A stretch of 64,000 bases of DNA from Siphonodentalium dalli. Lineage: Eukaryota > Mollusca > Scaphopoda > Gadilida > Siphonodentaliidae. The notes under the pieces are model-generated. The model did not search any database and was not told where the DNA came from. It was given only the letters and a program-made list of their open reading frames with translations. Made by a program: the position numbers and the translations under genes. The stretch covers positions 45,300,194 to 45,364,193 of the forward strand of contig CP136069.1 in NCBI GenBank assembly GCA_032622095.1. The letters are read 5' to 3'. Shown here one piece after another: positions 13,010 to 24,251 of the stretch; position 1 is the stretch's first letter; the number at the start of each line of letters is the position of its first letter.

Positions 13010-13770
13010 TGGTACAAGCAGTTCCGTGACTTTACGAACTGACTTACATTACAGTTGTCATCCGGCATTAAGAATAAATTTCTTTCTGACTCACAAAATT
13101 GAGTGACTTGTATTTGAGTCGATAAACTCCAGAATTGGAGAACTAAACTGTGAAACTAAAATTAATCTCAGTGAAAATTATTAGAAATGACCAATAATTA
13201 TCTTCAAATCAAGAATATATTTCAAGGCTAATCAAATTTGGAAATGTTAGTTAAAATGATTGGAAAAAAATTATGTGCATAAAAGTGTTTTATTTTAGAT
13301 CTTTTAAAGCAATATGGCTCATACTGAACTAGATAGAACTAACATATATTCAAACTAAATTCCCAATTTTCCATGATGATGGTTTTTAGAAAACTTTTGT
13401 GATTTTTCACATTTACCCACTGTGAAGATCTTATGTCCCTTTAGTATCATGAGATCATGTGGACATACCTATCTATAAGCAGCTTTCCAAGAGAAGAATC
13501 CTGAATTTATTGTGGGATTCATTAGATGGATGAAGAGAATACAATTCGGTACTCCCTAATTCATATCTGGGAGGGGAAACTTTTTGACGTTTTTTCGAAT
13601 TCCTTTTGAAGCCATACAGATAATATATCCATATTCCTTAAACCAATGTTCATTCTGATATGGGCACCATAAAACAAAATAACACATCCATATTCCTCAT
13701 GTTATCTTAAGCTATATCACCAGAGAAAAACTAACTTAACTAATTTACATAATCCAGTAAACCAACAAAC
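13010..13770. repeat. Diverged segmental duplication, copy A
   Basis: Pairs with 14815-15790. Shared anchors include ACATACCTATCTATAAGCAG, GGATTCATTAGATGGATGAA and CAAAATTGAGTGACTTGTAT. Minus-strand frames over the last anchor (ELYSLHPSNES, KFRILL) end beside a donor-like GTATGTCC, so a duplicated old exon is possible. Confidence 0.7.
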
Positions 13771-14226
13771 TGAACTAATTTAAAAAAAAAATTATTTATC
13801 AAGTAATAAAATTACTATTTTTTTTTTTTTTAAACACCAGAAAAATCAGTATGGATATTCCCTGGGTTTCAAGACAGAAATTTTCCTGCCAAAACAAATC
13901 TCATTGTTTGAACTAATAAACCAATGAGTGTAGGCCTACTATATAAAAACAAAATTTGCTAGGATTCAACTAGAACTGAATATAATTCGATTTTTAAAAA
14001 CATTTTTGTTCTGAATATACATTATCTCCCTTTGAATTCAACATAACCTATTGATTAGCTAAGATGCAAATCTGTGGCATTTAATCTTTTGAATATCAGG
14101 CCATGAAAAAGTGAGATATCTGAGATGGAAATATCTCACCCCAGACAGTGCCATCTTAAACAAATATTTTTTCATCAAAATTTCTTACCTGGTGTGCCAG
14201 CTGTACGTGCCTGAATTTTTTTTCCG

Positions 14227-14227
<1 letters not shown>

Positions 14228-14263
<36 letters not shown>
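14228..14263 (+). repeat. 36-nt poly-C homopolymer
   Basis: An unbroken run of C. The opposite strand is an unbroken run of G. The length in the source genome is uncertain because such runs sequence poorly. Confidence 0.85.
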
Positions 14264-14334
14264 TGGGTGTGCATTGATTCTCTCTTGCACATTCAGTAAA
14301 TTCACACATTAAGATGATAAGATGTGATAAGAAC

Positions 14335-14670
14335 TGCTGCCAGAAAGTATACAACATTGTAAAAGTTCTGATGCCTATCAGAGTTAGTAGCATGTTCTTC
14401 ATCAAATTCATTCAAATCCAGAAAGTATACAATTATATTAGCATTGTAAAAGTTCTGATGCCTATCAAAGTTATCAGCATATTCTTCCTCAAATACATTC
14501 AAATTTACAAGTTCTTCAATATAAATTCCAGTGCCGTCTGAAAACCACCATTGGTCCATGTTGATAACATTTAAAATAGTTAAGGATAACCCTCCAGTTT
14601 TATATTTATTTAGTTGAATGAACTTTGACATGACAATGAACTTTGACATGACAATGAACTTTGACATGAC
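14335..14670 (-). repeat. Relative of the 87-bp acidic repeat with leader sequence
   Basis: On the minus strand an open frame holds MDQWWFSDGTGIYIEELVN, then one and a half acidic repeat units (EEEYADNFDRHQNFYN, LDLNEFDEEHAT). A small triplicate of about 18 bp (GAACTTTGACATGACAAT) lies at 14620-14670. The frame may be a remnant exon; no family is recognised. Confidence 0.4.
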
Positions 14671-14814
14671 AGAGATATTACATAAATCTATAAATATCTC
14701 TGATCATGATTAATCTGGAAGTACTGTAATGATCATTTTTCATTACAGCCAAAACATTGGTAGACACACTTAATATTTCTATCAATGCCAGTCAATGTGA
14801 CATAAAAATTCACA

Positions 14815-15790
14815 TTGCTCGCAAAAGGAGTTCCATGACTGAACTCAACGACTATTATTAATGGTATATACTACAATCTTGTGATCCGGAATTAAAGACA
14901 TATTATGGACTTGTTCGAGTGCGTGACACTGATAAGTTAGTACTCATGCGGTATATCAACTGTGGGAATGTAGCATTCTTCTAAAATCGGCGAAAATCTC
15001 AAAGAAATCGACCATATCACTCCATAGATATCACCGTCTGAATTACGCTCAATTGTAAATATTTACATCTCGATTCGGGGTGCAACAATCGGCGATAAAC
15101 TAACGCAAATGAGTTATCTCGGAGAGTCACTGCATTTAATTAATATATGAGAATGACGGTGTGTGTCTTGTAAATTTGGATTAATATTCGTGAAAATAAC
15201 TACTTTGCTTAAGATTATTCTCCATTTCTATTTGATCATCCAACCGGAGTGTTTCACATCACTTTAAGAATTACTTTCCATTCTGATTCACAAAATGGAA
15301 TAACTTGTATTTTGAGTTCGTAAACTACACAACAGGAGAAATATCCAATGTTAGAAATAATCAATATTATCTAAAATTTTTGAATATATTTCATTATTAA
15401 ATCTGGAAATGAGAGGAAGGATTGAACCAAACATGTTTGTGCATGAGAAGGTATTAAATATGATTTTGTTCTTTTGAAGCAATGTGGTCTATGTTGAACC
15501 AGATGAGATCAGTGGAACTTCAAAATATATATTGAAATAAAATTCCCAATTTATAAATTAATATCATGGAATTATGTGGACATACCTATCTATAAGCAGT
15601 TTTCCATGTCCAGAGAAGAATCCTGAATTTCTTGAGGGATTCATTAGATGGATGAATAGAATACAGTTCCATACTTCCTAATTCGTATCCAGGAAGTTTC
15701 TCCTTATAAATCCATAGAGATGATGTGTCTAAATTCCTCATGTTATCACGATGGTCTATATCACCAGAGAATAACTAATGTAATAAAAGG
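14815..15790. repeat. Diverged segmental duplication, copy B, interrupted by a TTAA element
   Basis: Homologous to 13010-13770. The alignment is broken exactly at TTAA by the 376-bp element at 14892-15267. Confidence 0.7.
14892..15267 (+). mobile_element. TTAA-flanked MITE, 376 bp
   Basis: Bounded by TTAA on both sides. A second copy in reverse lies at 42841-43215, also between TTAA sites. Copy A of the duplication shows the empty site as CATCCGGCATTAAGAATA. Ends AGACATATTATG and AGTGATGTGAAA are weak TIRs. Shared interior includes GCTCAATTGTAAATATTTAC. Confidence 0.75.
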
Positions 15791-16034
15791 CTGCTAGGGC
15801 ATATGTCCCCCAAATAAGGTGGCTTTATTTTACCGGTGGCTTTTTTAGAAATGAAAAATTTGATTCTGGGAACAACCATTGAATTAAAACTTTGCTTACA
15901 ACTGTCTATGTTAACTATTTCTGAAACAAGCAATGATGGACGCAAAATTCATAGGACATATTCTCAAATTATAAGTGGTCATGCAAAATTCATCGGACAT
16001 AGCCCAGATTCTTAAATTATAAGTCGACAAGGAC

Positions 16035-16690
16035 CTTAATTGCGGTAAAAATGGGTGGACCAAATCTAAATTTGAACTTGATCTGTATTATCATATGAGT
16101 AATCCATATACCAAATTTCAAAACAATCAGATAACTATAACTAAAGCTATCACCCGGAAACCAAAATAAATGTCAAACAAGAGGTTGCACCACGGGTACT
16201 GGGATATCCCCATGGTGAAAATTGAAATATGGGCAGGTAGGAAACCAAATGACAAAAAAATATGTGATGAACGAACAAATTAATTGACAATTCCAACGAA
16301 CGATGGATGGAAATCCAACATTTTCAGATAAAAAAAGAGGGATGACTCTTGAAAAAAAAAATGAACAACATCAGTGAACCCTCTTTTGAAAGCCCTCATG
16401 ATCCCAAACCTGCATACCAAATTTCATTGAGATCTGATAACCCATGGTTGAGATATATGAGCAGACGGACGGAAATCCAATATTTTCAGATAAACAAAGA
16501 GAGATAACTCTTGAATGGAAAATGTTAACAACATTGATGAACCTTCTTTTTAAATCCCTCATGAGGCCAAACGACTCAATGCCAGACTCGAACTTGACCA
16601 GTATTTTCATGTGGGTAATCCACATACGAAATTTGCAAACAATATTTATTGATAAATAAAACTAAAGTTATCATCCGGAAACCATCTGGG
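16035..16690. mobile_element. SINE-like repeat (GATAACTCTAGAATGGAAA family)
   Basis: Shares ACCAAATTTCATTGAGATC, ATATCTGCTCAGACGG-like and TTTTCAGATAAACAAAG text with copies at 18360, 22330, 29555, 48690 and 62860. Confidence 0.65.
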
Positions 16691-16917
16691 ACAGAAACAC
16701 TAACAGACCCCCGATGCACAGACACCGCTGATTTCTATGGTCCCCGAAATAAGATTTTGGGGGACAACTAATTCTATAATCAATAATCCAGTAAAGGAAC
16801 AAACTGAACAGATCACGAGAACTTGCTAACTAAACTGATATGATCCATATTTATCCACCGTCTACTATAAACACATATAAATATATTAGTCAGTCAACTG
16901 TTTCAGCACTAAAAGAG

Positions 16918-17271
16918 TTAAAGGGGAACTCTACACTAAATCTGGCCATTTTGGGACCATCCCCTATTATACTCAATAGAAATTATCCAATAAAAAAATT
17001 AGAGAGAGTCAAGAATGAGAATTAAATAAACTCACATACACAAAGAACCACGTATAACAATCTGATAATTATAACGAAAATGAATAAACGGCTCGAGTCA
17101 TAAGCTCATTTTCATTATTATTACCATGTTGTTTACATCGTCCATAGAGCACATGAGTGTATTTTTCACTCATCCATGGCTCAAATTCATTCATTTGTTG
17201 CATATATTCTGTTGAGTATAACAGAAGATGGTCTCATAAATGGCCAGATTTAGTGTACAGTACCCCTTTAA
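16918..17271. mobile_element. TTAA-flanked MITE with 45-bp TIRs (Kolobok-like style)
   Basis: TTAA at both ends. The TIRs begin AGGGG and share TACACTAAATCTGGCCATTT in opposite orientation. TTAA plus AGGGG ends recall Kolobok-type elements; the superfamily call is an inference. Confidence 0.7.
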
Positions 17272-17279
17272 CAACACAC

Positions 17280-17660
17280 AGTGCATAAAGAAGATGATAA
17301 ACAACTTGTGCAACAAACTCCACTACTCCTGATCATAGATAAACTTTATATATAAAGCAACTTTATAATGCAGCTAAAATGCGGCTTGAATTCAGGTCCG
17401 GTATCATTACATGTTTACATGCACACTATTTTTATCTTGCCAGTTAAATTCAAATGGTGTCTTAAAAGCCTTTGAAATATGTGCATACTGGTTCACAATA
17501 GAGCTGCACATAGGATATAATATAAAACAGTCCACAATACTAGGTTGTATGGACTGTAAACTTTTTTAATCAAACAACATGACACTGCAGCTCAAATACT
17601 AGTAACTGCATGTTAAACAACAGGGCTCTTATTACAGGCCCATCATGAGGTATGGTATCA
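17280..17660. other. No gene seen
   Basis: AT-rich, no coding signal or recognised repeat. Confidence 0.4.
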
Positions 17661-17764
17661 CTGTGGATTGCAAAGAATATTTTTCAAATATATTCATTGA
17701 TTTCAAGATAAATTTCCCAAACTCATTCTGGATGAAGACCAGATTTTCTTCATCTTCCAGCCAG

Positions 17765-18030
17765 TGATATTAGATCAAGCCTTGAAATAGTGTGCCTGTC
17801 ATATGCAGAATGAGGTCCCCATAGGATGAATTTAGTGATGCTACCCCACATAGCGGGCTAGCATCACCAAATTCACCCTCTGGGAACCTCATGCTGCTGA
17901 GTTGTAAGCAGAATGATGTCCCCAGGGGGTGAATTTGGTGATGCTAGCCTGCTATGCGGGGTAGCATCACTAAATTCACCCTCTGGCGACCTCATTCTGC
18001 AAATGACAGACACACTATTTCAAGGCCTGT
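17765..18030. repeat. Palindromic MITE family copy
   Basis: Two inverted copies of the GCAGAATGAGGTCCCC / GGGGACCTCATTCTGC unit, flanked by CAAGCCTTGAAATAGTGT and its near complement. Confidence 0.75.
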
Positions 18031-18639
18031 ATTAGATATCCGTCCTAGCATTGTGAACAAGAGCTTGCCCCACAGGTGGTGGCATACATCCACGGAGAAG
18101 CAACCCAGGGATAACCTGACCCCGACGGCATTTTGGGTCGGGTGTTCTAGGCTTTGGGTAAATATTTTTGGTCTATTTACATTATTTTTGGAGGGTTCTC
18201 TTTTAAAGAAAAAAATTTCTTTCTTATTAGAACACTTAAGTCTTTTTGGTTGTGTATGTTGAATGACGAACTCACTATGGGCCCACAAATTTCAGTAAAC
18301 TCACATATGATAGGTACAGTATGGGATGCGGACACATCCAAACAAAATTCATCTCTATAATATATCTAATATTCACTGCTAATAGACAGATGGAAAACCA
18401 TTATTTCCAAATAAAGAAGGATAACTCTAGAATGGAAAATTTAAACGACATTAGAATTTAGGTACTCTTTGGAAAGCACTCCTGATGGACAACCACCCCA
18501 TTAAATTTCATTCAGAACCGATAACCCATGGCTGAGAAATATTGAATGAACAGGCAGCTAGATGGACAGACTGACAAGACTTACAAAGTCAATCCAGTCC
18601 AAAACAATACCCTCTTCAGATTCCGGAGTCCAATTTCCT

Positions 18640-18975
18640 AGAGTATTTCAAAATTATGAATAATTTTCAGTTAATAGGATATATACACCTCATTTGTTGC
18701 TATAAAATCATTGTATTGTGACTTATAAAACAAGATATTTTTAAAGGCTGAGAAAAAGACTTGATGTGAAATTTCTACTCAAGTTCAACCAATAGCCATG
18801 GGCGTTTGTTGAACTTATTATTTGAACATTTCCCACCAATGAATAGAAATCCTTCTGCACTTGTTTTATTTGTTGTCTGCTATTATTCTTGAACCACCCT
18901 CCAAATGAATAGACCATTCCAATGTATACTTTTACAACTGAATGGGAGAATCCATTTAGAACAGAAAGGATTAAT
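18640..18975 (-). mobile_element. PB2 TTAA-family copy, degraded
   Basis: Matches PB2 landmarks: GTTTGTTGAACTTATTATTT, TTGTTGTCTGCT, GAATAGACCATTCCAATGTA and GGGAGAATCCATTTAG. Its terminal TTAA is lost. Confidence 0.6.
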
Positions 18976-19054
18976 TTGTGATATATTGGCAACTTTACGA
19001 CTTCTACAAGATATTGACAGTTGTCTTATAAAATGTTTGATGTATGTTTTATGC

Positions 19055-19180
19055 AAACCCCCTCTCTCTCTCGTTCTCTCTCACTCTCCTTTTAAATAAA
19101 CAGAAGAATGTCCCGTCTGCTTTACCAATGCACACCCCCTCTCTCTCTCTCTCTCATTCTCTCTCTCTCCTCTTGAACAA
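19055..19180 (+). repeat. CT-rich microsatellite
   Basis: Two related stretches of (CT)n separated by TTTTAAATAAACAGAAGAAT-like text. Confidence 0.8.
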
Positions 19181-19470
19181 ACAGAAGAATAGCCCGCCTG
19201 CTATACCTCAGGTGATACTTTTCTACTGATAAAACATTCCCCCCTCAAGGAGAAGACTTCACAGGCCATAATAGCTTGTCTGATCCGCATGATAAATCTT
19301 TATTATATGTATCTGTATGTGTATAGTGTTTATGTTAAAGGAAAAGATGATGCATTGCATAATCGGTTGCAAAGATTTACATTCCTATTAAAAAATTCTG
19401 GTAAACAGCACTCCTTGAAATGGATATCTTTTCACAACCAGTGTAGTGGAACGTATCACAATCACAGCTA

Positions 19471-19641
19471 CAGTAATGCCCTAAATAATCGACTCCTTAA
19501 CCACGGCAGAATTATGGGTAACTTTTCAGGATATAGTCGGAAATATGGGTTGTTATCATTCATTGGAAAGCTCTCAGTGAGGTCATATACTCACCCATAT
19601 TTCTGCCGTGGTTAAGGAGTCGATTATTTAGGGCATTGCTG
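19471..19641. mobile_element. pogo/Tigger-like foldback MITE, TSD TA
   Basis: Ends CAGTAATGCCCTAAATAATC and its complement, flanked by TA. The arms extend inward through the GTTAAGGAGTCG segment to form a foldback. Ends starting CAGTA with a TA duplication fit pogo-type Tc1/mariner elements. Confidence 0.7.
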
Positions 19642-19651
19642 TAGCACTCTG

Positions 19652-20105
19652 CTTAACCCTTTCTATATTAACCCTTTCATGATGGGAGCTGTGCTGATGC
19701 AGCTTTAATTATCCTGTGCCAGTGCATTCTTTATATATGTGAGTCTCCCATAGTGAACTTCGCATATATAAGAGAATGCATTGGCTTACAAGTTTCAAGC
19801 TAAATATTGTTAGGCCAATGTATTTTCTTATAAATGCGAAGCTCCCATTGGCATTGGGTTTCCGCAAATTTTCTGGAAGCTCCAGACATGGAATGGTTAA
19901 ACACCTATTGATTAGTAGTTATCCATCGGGAAATGTTAAGATAATAATAAGTTCAACAAAGGACCATAAATAGGACCACTTCTGCACTTTTATTATCTGT
20001 TGTCTGCTTATTTTTCCGGGACACCCCTCCAGATGAATAATAAACTATTCCAATGTATACTTTTAAAACTGAGTGGGAGAATCCATCTAGTATAGAAAGG
20101 GTTAA
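19652..20105. mobile_element. PB2 TTAA-family copy containing a nested PB3 copy
   Basis: It starts TTAACCCTTTCTATA and ends TATAGAAAGGGTTAA, the PB2 TIRs, and is interrupted by a PB3 copy (19668-19900) whose own ends are TTAACCCTTTCATGATGGGA and CATGGAATGGTTAA. Confidence 0.7.
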
Positions 20106-20830
20106 CAATGAAGAATTTGTCACAACAAATTTGCAAATACATGCTTTCACCCGCGCCCGCACCGATGGGAGGACGGGTGGGACATAATAATCGAAAACAC
20201 TACTTGGCACTCCAAACCTTCAGAGACACACCAACCAACAGTCTGGCCTCAGCTGCTTCCTCAGTCCGCGACTGCATTACACAATCAGGTCAATGGGTTC
20301 TGACATTCACACAGGAGTGAAAGGCGGGCATTGCACCATCAAGAGTTGAGGAGCCCCAACCGACCTTAAGTCAACCGGCTGGCATTGCACCCTCTTCCTA
20401 GCGTTGAGCCCGGAGTACAAGCCCGGAATACAACAGACTAAGGCAACTGGAGTCCATGCAAGCACTAAATAGGACAATAAATTACAACTATTCACAACTC
20501 AAAATAATATATATATCAATGCACAAAACTCACAAAGAAAACAAGGTAAGTCTTCATCGCCGGTCCTGATTCGGAATGGGGGGGGGGGGCTTTGCTTCTT
20601 GCTTCGTTGGCATCCACCCCATGCACAGTAGGCAAACACCCATCATGCATGGGCAGATAGTAATATACTTAAAAACCCTACAAACGCTCTTCAGCGGAAT
20701 TACAGCATTCAAAAGTGGGTTGTAGGAGAGGGCCAACGGCCCTTTCAAATCTTCCCGAGTATCATCCCAAACTCCAAACTTGGGGGTTTGTCACAACTAG
20801 AATGCTAGAGAAAGGAATTGTTGTTTAAAA
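20106..20830. other. GC-richer block, no gene identified
   Basis: Bases 20140-20470 are richer in C and G than the surroundings, and a short plus frame reads SVRDCITQSGQWVLTF. A 13-base G run lies near 20578. I recognise no family; it could be a transposon fragment. Confidence 0.3.
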
Positions 20831-20834
20831 TGTG

Positions 20835-21430
20835 AGCGAGGGACCAGCCTACAGGTTTCAAATTTAGAGAAGTCACTTTTCCCTGTTTGGTTATTAGGGA
20901 GAAGTGGACTGTTATCAGGGAGAAGTAACAATGACTGAAGTTCAATTTACACCCCAAAATCACCCCCTTCTATGATCAAATAAGTATTATGCAACACAAG
21001 AACCCATTTATAAAACCATTATGGTGAGTAAGTACACCATAATAATCAATAGATATACTTTAAGTATGCTGTTGGGACATACAGTAATGCTCTAATTAAT
21101 CGACCTCTTAACCACAGCAGAATTATGGGTAACTTTTCAGGATTTAGTCGGAAATATGGCTTGTTGCCATTCATCGGAAAGCTCTCAGGGAGAGCTTTCC
21201 GATGAATGGCAGGAGAGCTTTCAGATGAATGGCAACAAGCCATATTTCCGACTAAATCCTGAAAAGTTACCCATAATTCTGCTGTGGTTAAGAGGTCGAT
21301 TAATTAGAGCATTACTGTATGCATACTAGTTCATGAGCGAGAAGTCACTTCTCCCTGTAACAAAAAAAGGGAGAAGTGACACATTTCAGGGAGAAGATGT
21401 GTCCCAAGTTGCCCTCCAGGCTGGTCCATA
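20835..21430 (-). repeat. GAGAAGTGACTTCTC repeat, reverse copy, hosting a foldback
   Basis: Same family as 262-1880. It is interrupted at 21082-21317 by a pogo-like element. Confidence 0.7.
21082..21317. mobile_element. pogo/Tigger-like foldback MITE, 236 bp, TSD TA
   Basis: The ends are CAGTAATGCTCTAATTAATC and its exact complement, flanked by TA. Arms of about 105 bp are almost perfectly complementary, so nearly the whole element folds back. Confidence 0.8.
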
Positions 21431-22329
21431 AATTGTGAGATGTAAATAGGACTGTATTATTGTGGTTCAATATTGAAGGAATCTTCAGATATAAAAAGAG
21501 GGGAGTTGTTGGTGAAATTGTGTACTAAACGAGGTAACTATGATACCATCTCCATTGTGGAGCAATGGTGATAACTTGTGAACATATCAGGTGGCTCTTA
21601 GTGGATCACATGTCAACTAGAGGTGGGACTGTCTCAATGGGACTAAGGATATCCCTGCAGTTTAATTGGTCTACATTAAAGGTAGCCACATTAACATATT
21701 TGTTTTTTGAAAAAAATAAACACAAGGAATACACGCTCGTACAAACTTTTTGCTAAAAATGGGGGATAAGTCCATTTTAAAAAGTTGATCGAAATCATAA
21801 TCGCAGATGCACAGGTTCCCATGGTACTAAATGTACGCAAACTTTTACTAAATTGACTGAAAAATGCAGGAATATACGCTTGGACAAAGTTGCAAAAAAA
21901 ATTTGCAAAAATAATGACAATTTGGATTATTAGACACGGCAATCGTGCAGTGCAGATCTACCAGATTAAGCAAAATGAGTACAGTAATCATCTATTAAAT
22001 CAGCCAATTGAGGAGTTATGTCAGAGGCTTGACAAGGGGTGGCTGTATGATACAACATAACTAATTGACTGAGTGTCTGCATCTTTAAATGAAGTCTTTG
22101 TTACCCGTTGTGATGGTCACACTTACAATTAAAACATGCACATAAATTGATGACGTATTATCGGTACCCTGACTGTAATACCTCCTTACTATAAGTTGTA
22201 AGCATCAAATCAGTAAAGATAATAGGAACACACAACTGGAAAGAGAACAAAATGAAAACATGATAGGTCTGGCTTTGGAAGCTACTTCTATGAGCAATCT
22301 AAGATGTCATATCCAAGGCTCAACAAGGA

Positions 22330-22980
22330 ATTGCACTGGCAGTGCTGGAATACCCCCACAGTGGCAAATTTGAACTGCCAAAGTATGGTTGAGATATCTG
22401 CTCAGACGGGAAAAAACCCCAACATTTTCATATAAACAAAGATGGATAACTCTAGAATGGAAAACATAAAAAAAACATTTGAACACTCAATTGATTGCCC
22501 TCATAGTAGTTAACATCAATACCATATTTCATTGAGATTCGTCAACTGGTGGTGGAGATATCTGCTTGTACAGACAAAAAAAACATTATTTTCAGATAAA
22601 CAAAGATGAATAACTCTAGAACAGAAAATCAGAGAAAAACAATTCAACAATCAGTTAATTGCTCTCATGGTAGTGAACATCCATACCTAATTTCATTTAG
22701 ATGCGACAACTGGTGTTTGAAATATCTGCTCGGAGAGACCAAAAAAAAACATTTCCAGATAAACAAAGATCAATAACTCTAGAATGGAAAAACCAGAAAA
22801 AAATTATTGAACTCCCTGTTGAATGCCCTCATAGTAGTGAACATCTATACCAAATTTCATTCAGATCTGACAACCAGTGTTTGAGATATCTGCCCAGAGG
22901 GATGGACAGAACAACAGACAAATAAATGTCCAGATGGACATGAGTTCAATCCAGTATATGCCCTATTCTCTTCGGAGAGT
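22330..22980 (+). mobile_element. SINE-like repeat, tandem monomers
   Basis: Four related monomers of about 170 bp, each with ATAACTCTAGAATGGAAAA-like, ACCATATTTCATT-like and GAGATATCTGCTC-like blocks. Confidence 0.7.
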
Positions 22981-23062
22981 TGGGGTGTAATAAATGAACC
23001 GCACCACGTATCCCCTACACAAAGTAGGATTTTGCTGGGGTGTATTAATTCTTTGAGGTAGC

Positions 23063-23329
23063 TTAACCCTTTCTATACTAAATGGATTCTCCCACCCAGT
23101 TATAAAAGTATATATTGCAATGGTCTATTATTCATCTGGAGGGGTGTTCAGGATAAATTAGCAGACGACAATCAGACAAAAAGATAATACAAGTGCTGAA
23201 GGATTCATATTCATTGGTGGAATATGTTTAGATAATAAGTTCAACAAATACCTGTGGTGGTTTGTTAAAACTTAATATCTGGGTTGGGATAACTACTCAT
23301 CAATGTGTGTTTAGTATACAAATGGTTAA
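23063..23329 (+). mobile_element. PB2 TTAA-family MITE
   Basis: TTAACCCTTTCTATACTAAA at the left and GTATACAAATGGTTAA at the right, with GATTCTCCCACCCAG, CATCTGGAGGGGTGTTCAGG and GCAGACGACA inside. Confidence 0.7.
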
Positions 23330-23748
23330 ATCAAAAGATGTCTTAACTCGGCTGAGCCGACGAAGACATAGAGAGAAGTTGCAATGTACAATACTAAATA
23401 AAAGTGAATGCATACATATACCACTCCAAACGCCATAACTCTAGAAAACATGACTGGACAAACTTGAAGCATGTGGATATCATATATCCTAATGTGGTTT
23501 ATGAATATACCAATGTCACTCATGTCCAATCAAAGATGACAAAGAAACTGCATTTTTCACTCTAAGAAGAAAAGAAATGAATACTGAATAGACAAAGCCG
23601 GTTTCTTGTGGATATTGCACGCCATGTTTTTTAAGTTTGTATGCCAAACATGTTCTTAAAACAAGGATCCATAGACTACACTGATATATGTCTCAGTGTC
23701 CAAAGAGTTAAGGGCCGATCGAAGGAATAATTAAAGGATGTATCTTAC

Positions 23749-23811
23749 CTGTATCAGTGCTTGTGTAGCCCATAAATCGGACGTCAGCGAGAATCACATG
23801 TCTATTAAAAC
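23749..23811 (-). CDS. Candidate extra NUP188 exon, 63 nt
   Basis: The segment is open in the phase needed after 24114, is 21 codons long (phase 1 to 1), and has a strong donor GTAAGATA. Its acceptor TTAATCTCAG has a poor pyrimidine tract. The peptide (HVILADVRFMGYTSTD) does not clearly match vertebrate NUP188. It may be a cassette exon or chance. Confidence 0.25.
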
Positions 23812-23829
23812 CTGAGATTAACCTGTATT

Positions 23830-24126
23830 ATCTGTTTTATGAACTTTTCTGTGCCCTGCATTATCTGTTTTAAGAACTTACCAGCAGCCTGCGTTATCTA
23901 TTTTATAAACTAACCAGCACCCTGCATTATCTGCTCTATGAACTTAACAGCACACTGTGTTATCTGTTTTATAAACTTACCAGCATACTGTGTTATCTAT
24001 TTTATAAATATTTCCAGCACCCTGCGTTATCTATTTTCTAAACTTAGCAACACCCTGCGTTATCTGTTTTATAAACATACCAGCACCCTGCATTGTCCAT
24101 TATATGAACTTACCAGCACCCTGTGT
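23830..24126 (-). repeat. 33-bp minisatellite duplicating an exon end and splice donor
   Basis: About nine units of 32-35 bp follow exon p in the gene direction. Each unit resembles CAGGGTGCTG, GTAAGTT, ATAAAACAGATAA, so it repeats the last bases of the exon and its donor. Intact GT at the donor position remains in about five units (GTAAGT, GTATGT, GTTAGT); others have decayed to CTAAGT, GAAAT or TTAAGT. Confidence 0.9.
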
Positions 24127-24251
24127 TATCTGTTGTAATAGGTCCACGATTTCACATTTGACAATTTGCCAGCCATCATATGTGATTTTCCACTTTATCA
24201 ATGGACACTGCTGGAAGTCCTGTCCAAGCTTTTGAGCAAAGTATCCTTTCC
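24114..24251 (-). CDS. NUP188: NUP188 exon p (last certain exon), donor embedded in a minisatellite
   Basis: Acceptor CTTATTTTAACAG, enters with two bases, leaves in phase 1. IKWKITYDGWQIVKCEI aligns with LVRWEYSYSSWTLFTCEI of the SH3-like insertion, then DLLQQITQGA. The donor GTAAGTTC is the first of a series of tandem copies of the exon end plus donor (23830-24126). Reading past the first donor meets an in-frame TAA within 12 nt. Confidence 0.92.

Noticed and set aside
14175-14411. 78-codon ORF with a glycine run
   Set aside because: The glycine run is the poly-C homopolymer read on the other strand.
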